Of a DNA stretch of 64,000 bases, positions 60,556-64,000 are shown piece after piece. The notes under the pieces were generated by a model. It saw only the letters and a list, made by a program, of their open reading frames with translations. It was not told where the DNA came from and did no database searches. This stretch comes from Azorinus chamasolen (lineage: Eukaryota; Mollusca; Bivalvia; Cardiida; Solecurtidae), in assembly GCA_963576725.1 (NCBI GenBank), contig OY755242.1:57456480-57520479 (forward strand). Reading direction: 5' to 3'. Positions within the stretch are counted from its first letter, which is position 1, and every line of letters begins with the position of its first letter. The position numbers were made by a program, and so were the translations under genes.

Positions 60556-60977
60556 CATCTCGTCAAAATCCAACTAGCTTTATGCTATGATTATGTAATT
60601 ATTTTTTTAAACATAAAGAAGAAAGAATTGAAACCTGTGACAATTTTTGCAGATGAAACCTATGACAATTTTTGCAGATGACAATTCTTATGGTGATTCA
60701 GATTGGCGTAGGCCATTGGCAATCTGCTGATACAAACTTCAGAATGCCAAACTAATATTTATAATTCAGTCACACAAATATCCCGATCAATATTCTGTTT
60801 CTAGGACAACATAGTCTATTCTGTTTTCGAGAAATTTGACACCAGATCATAGATTGCGGATTGCCAACACACATATACATAGACTAGATTAACCTTTCCT
60901 TCATATAAACATATTTTCAAACAGAGTAGACCCAGATCAGACAGCTCCTATAATGAAATACAGTAGAACCTGTCTTA

Positions 60978-62165
60978 AGCCTGTCTCACACAGAACACGG
61001 TTGGGCACACGGTTCCAATACGGTATACTCGGTTATACACGGGTTGACTGGTACGAGTATTGAGCTCCAACCGTACCTGGGGATGAGTTGGTACGATTTA
61101 GACTCGAATGTAGCATGAGTATGTACGAACAAAGCACGGATATACTCGGTCAAGCAAGGTTTGTCACGGTTTGAACACGATTTGCAAAACGATTTTCATA
61201 CGATTCATACGATTGTTGTACGGTTCCAAGTACGGTCTAGTACGGTCTGTTACGGTCTAGTACGATTAAACACGACTTTTACTCGATTAACTGGACATTT
61301 ACAGGGTTTACATACGGTCCCACCGACTTTTGTTCGAGTTATGCTCGAATTATCACACATTCGTGTATGTTTTGATATAAATTGACTCGTTTTGATGGCT
61401 TGGCTCCATAAATTTTCGAACTTTCAACAGAGAAGTATAGGAAAATGGCAGATGACAGAATAAGGGAATTAGAAATCATGATAAGACTGATAGACATTGA
61501 GATTATTTTGGCCAGAAGGCGTGAGGGGAGACAAGAACAAGTCAACAGAAGGAGAAGAAGAAGGAGACAAGTTTGGACTAGAGAATGGCTCAACAGAAGG
61601 GTCATGTTTGGTCAATATGATACTCTGATCATACACGAGTTTTGTACAGACATAGAGACCATGTCTGGTCGTACTTGACCATGTATAATTCGTAATTGAA
61701 CCGTATTGGTCGTATGGCGCTCGTATGAAACCGTATTGGTCGTATGGCGATCGTATAAAACCGTGTGTACACTCGTATGAATCGTACGGTGATCGTGTGA
61801 CATTCGAGTGTTAATCCGGGTGTTGGATGTAGGACTTGGGAACGGTTTCACACGATTCCATACGATTTATATACGATATTGACACGGTTGAGCTCACTCG
61901 TGGAGTGGACTTCATGTGCGGTTGTATATACGGTCTCGTACTGTCTCACACGGTCTCTCACGGTCTGTACGATCGCTAATACGATTATATACGGACATGG
62001 CACCCGTGTCAGTTTTTTAAAAGTTTTAAAAATCATACACGGCTTTCACGGATACACTCGAATGGCCCGAGTGTAACTCGGATAAGGCCACGGTTGGTTC
62101 GGTTGTATGTACGGTTTACACGGATGGCCAACCGTATAAGCCGTGTGTTCTGTGTGAGACAGGCT
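60978..62165 (+). mobile_element. PIF/Harbinger-like transposon, 1.19 kb, TTA duplication
   Basis: Exact TIRs AGCCTGTCTCACACAGAACAC and inverse, flanked by TTA at 60975-60977 and 62166-62168, as PIF/Harbinger duplicates TWA. The body is saturated with short TACGGT/CACGGT/TACGATT words in both orientations and holds a transposase fragment at 61445. Confidence 0.85.
61445..61678 (+). pseudogene. Harbinger transposase N-terminal fragment
   Basis: 77 codons: MADDRIRELEIMIRLIDIEI, then a basic run, then QVWTREWLNRRVMFGQYDTL. The pattern Arg-rich / W-x-x-x-W-L-x-R-R-x-x-F-G-Q-Y-x-x-L matches the N-terminal part of animal Harbinger (HARBI1-type) transposases as I know them. After about residue 65 the frame enters non-coding terminal sequence, so the catalytic domain is missing. 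Confidence 0.6.
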
Positions 62166-62295
62166 TTACCTCTTTCCCTGTGCAATATTCATGTAAGAAA
62201 TTATGACATCATGTATATTTATTAGCTGAAGTTTTATAATGTAAAATTTGCTAAGGATGTTTTTGCTGTATAACCAGATCTATATTTTTCTTTAA

Positions 62296-62490
62296 CCCAT
62301 TACCTCATAGGCTATTTTTAGATCCAACCGCTTTGAATAAATCTACCGAAAAGGAGCATTAACTAGAGAAAAGGGAAATTTTAGAATTTTGTAGTTTGAA
62401 ACCATTGTGATAAATAGATTATTTGCTCCTATAGGTTTCAACAGGTGATTTTTATAGAGGTGTAGAAAGGTGTATTTATGGAGGAAAGAG
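62296..62490. mobile_element. TTAA-bounded MITE, CATTTGCTC-type core, right arm lost
   Basis: TTAA at 62292-62295 and 62491-62494; ends CCCATTACCTCATAGGC and GGAGGAAAGAG. A half MITE follows directly, sharing that TTAA (62495-62570). Confidence 0.75.
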
Positions 62491-62629
62491 TTAAGCAAAC
62501 AGAGCAGACCCTGATCAGACGTATCCAATGTTTGCAAATGCGTCAAAATGCGTCCATATGGAGGAAAGGGTTAAGCGGCAATTCAGTTATTGAATGTAGG
62601 AGTTTATTGAATGTAAGAGTCTTGAAACA

Positions 62630-63010
62630 AGAGGGCCAGAATGTCCCTGACATCGCTCACCAGACAATCAGAGGAGAAGGTTTTCAAAGTTTTCAAGTTT
62701 TCACTACATATATATGTTTCTATTGAAAACTGACCACCCCTGGGCGGTGCCAATTTTGAACCCAGGGGCATAATTTATATAACTTTTGTAGAGGACTTGA
62801 ACATGATGCTATGTGCCAAATATGAAATCTGAGAACATTCCAGCTTCAGGAGAAGATTTTCAAAGTTTTCACTATATGTTTCTATTGAAAACTGACCACC
62901 CCTGGGGCAGGGCCAATTTTGACTCCAGGGGCATAATTTATATAACTTTTGTAGAGGACAGAAATATGATGCTATGTGCCGAATATGAAAGCTGAGAACC
63001 CTGTAGATTC
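62630..63010. repeat. Dispersed repeat AACAAGAGGGCCAGAATG with two about 180-bp units
   Basis: Units share TTTCTATTGAAAACTGACCACC, AATTTATATAACTTTTGTAGAGGAC and ATGATGCTATGTGCC. A related piece in the opposite orientation lies at 36160-36320. Confidence 0.6.
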
Positions 63011-63229
63011 AGAGAAGAGTTTCAAAGTTTTCTTGTATCTTCTTGCGATTTATCTTTTATTAAATGTCGGTGTAGAAGTGTTTCAAATAGTTTTCCCGTA
63101 CTTTTAAATTATGACGTCATTTACATGATGACGTCGCTTGTTTACCTCTAACGTTTATTTTCAAATCATTTTCATTTTGGCAGACATCGTTATGCATGTT
63201 GTGGAGTTGTCTGGAGGGAGAATTTTATT

Positions 63230-63540
63230 TACATTTTGACTTTGGTGAAAGTGGGATAAGGACGAGTTTGGGTACCCGTAAACCAGGTTTAAGTCCCCCA
63301 GTAGCCCTTTTTTTTGGGCTGCTGGCCGTTCCAAGGTGGCACTCCTGCTTTCAGCCTACGGTCAATTTTGTTGTTTAATATGCTTAATGTTTAATGTGTT
63401 TCGTCTTGATATGCGTCCTGTTATGTTTTGTCTTGTGGCTTTACCGTTTCTTGTTAGATGGTGTTTGGTGCGGTGTCATTTCGTGTGTGGCTCTCCCTGT
63501 TTGACTATTTTTCCATTTTCACTTTATGTTTCTATAGACA
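63230..63540 (+). other. Possible dispersed repeat, no gene seen
   Basis: GGTACCCGTAAACCAGGTTTAAGTCC followed by AGTAGCCC...GGGCTGCT (small hairpin) resembles a repeat I associate with bivalve genomes. No splice-consistent exon. 63540-63930 holds nothing I can name. Confidence 0.3.
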
Positions 63541-63934
63541 ACATTTCTAACAGATGACAGAAACTCAGTGTTATAACCCTATCTGTGACTGCTGTGACTG
63601 AATTTAGCACAAAGTTTGGATTCTGATCTGACACATATGTAACTTCATATGTGGTTTGTACAAGAGAGTTAATTGTAAGATTGATATGTATTAAAAACAT
63701 TGTGAACAAACTTAAACAAGCTTTCAACAATTCTGAAGCAGATAACATCACAATACTGAAAGAATGGGTAGTGCATAGAACACTGGAACTTGTATTAAGC
63801 TGAACTTCACAACAGATATACTGATAGGCTCTATATTGATAGCTGGCAGCTTAATGCAAGGCATAGGTATGAAAAAAAGCTTTAAGAGCTTTCTGAATTT
63901 GAGAATTATCCGAATAGTTTTCTCAATCTAAAAC

Positions 63935-64000
63935 TAGAGGTTTGTTTTTGTCACAAAAACAGATGTCTCCCCCTCCCATCCTCGTTCCAATATACAAGTG
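63935..64000 (+). repeat. Start of a 6300-type dispersed repeat at the window edge
   Basis: TTGTTTTTGTCACAAAAACAGATGTCTCCCC matches the start seen at 6305-6340; the rest lies outside. Confidence 0.45.

Overview
The window is eukaryotic nuclear DNA: split exons with GT-AG introns, one LINE, a miniature LTR element, and very dense short inverted-repeat transposons. Several dispersed repeats (tandem bodies ending in CGGA/CAGA runs plus a C-rich/G-rich hairpin; a block at 11640-11850; palindromes with CATCTCATCAGGATCCAAAC) look to me like those of heterodont bivalve molluscs. That assignment rests on memory of repeat styles, not on a search.

Layout. Positions 3526-49019 on the minus strand hold one large gene. 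I could join 21 coding exons, from an ATG at 49019 to the last exon I can see at 3526-3613. All 20 introns are GT-AG and every reading-frame phase closes, giving about 944 residues with no stop. The gene leaves the window at the left edge. I do not recognise the protein; it is polar, with acidic runs, basic stretches and proline-rich linkers. A possible promoter and noncoding first exon lie near 51500-51600.

The introns are packed with MITEs of about 200-250 bp. They are bounded by TTAA, have ends like ACCCTTTCC, and carry a long central palindrome. One copy (17785-18025) sits in one half of a tandem duplication whose other half keeps the empty TTAA site, so TTAA target duplication can be read directly. 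Different MITE types swap palindromes but keep the same CTCCTATAGGAG centre.

Other elements have readable target duplications: two pogo/Tigger-like elements (TA; 11341-11528 and 27386-28398, the latter with a broken transposase start), a PIF/Harbinger-like element (TTA; 60978-62165, with a transposase N-terminal fragment), a long-TIR element with a 9-bp duplication (52569-53393, MULE-like), two elements with 5-bp duplications (22498-24035, 35508-37079), a TTAA element (16503-17536) and a 711-bp fold-back (59104-59814).

The right third (50-64 kb) has no convincing host gene. It holds a frameshifted CR1/Jockey-type LINE (56300-57667) and the most striking object in the window: a 422-bp terminal-repeat retrotransposon in miniature (58236-58657). 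Each of its 144-bp LTRs contains a complete tRNA-shaped sequence with Pol III boxes, followed by a primer-binding site matching tRNA-Lys(CTT). It is nested inside a TA-flanked transposon (57892-58884), which is itself nested inside a second, older copy of the same miniature element (57697-59100).
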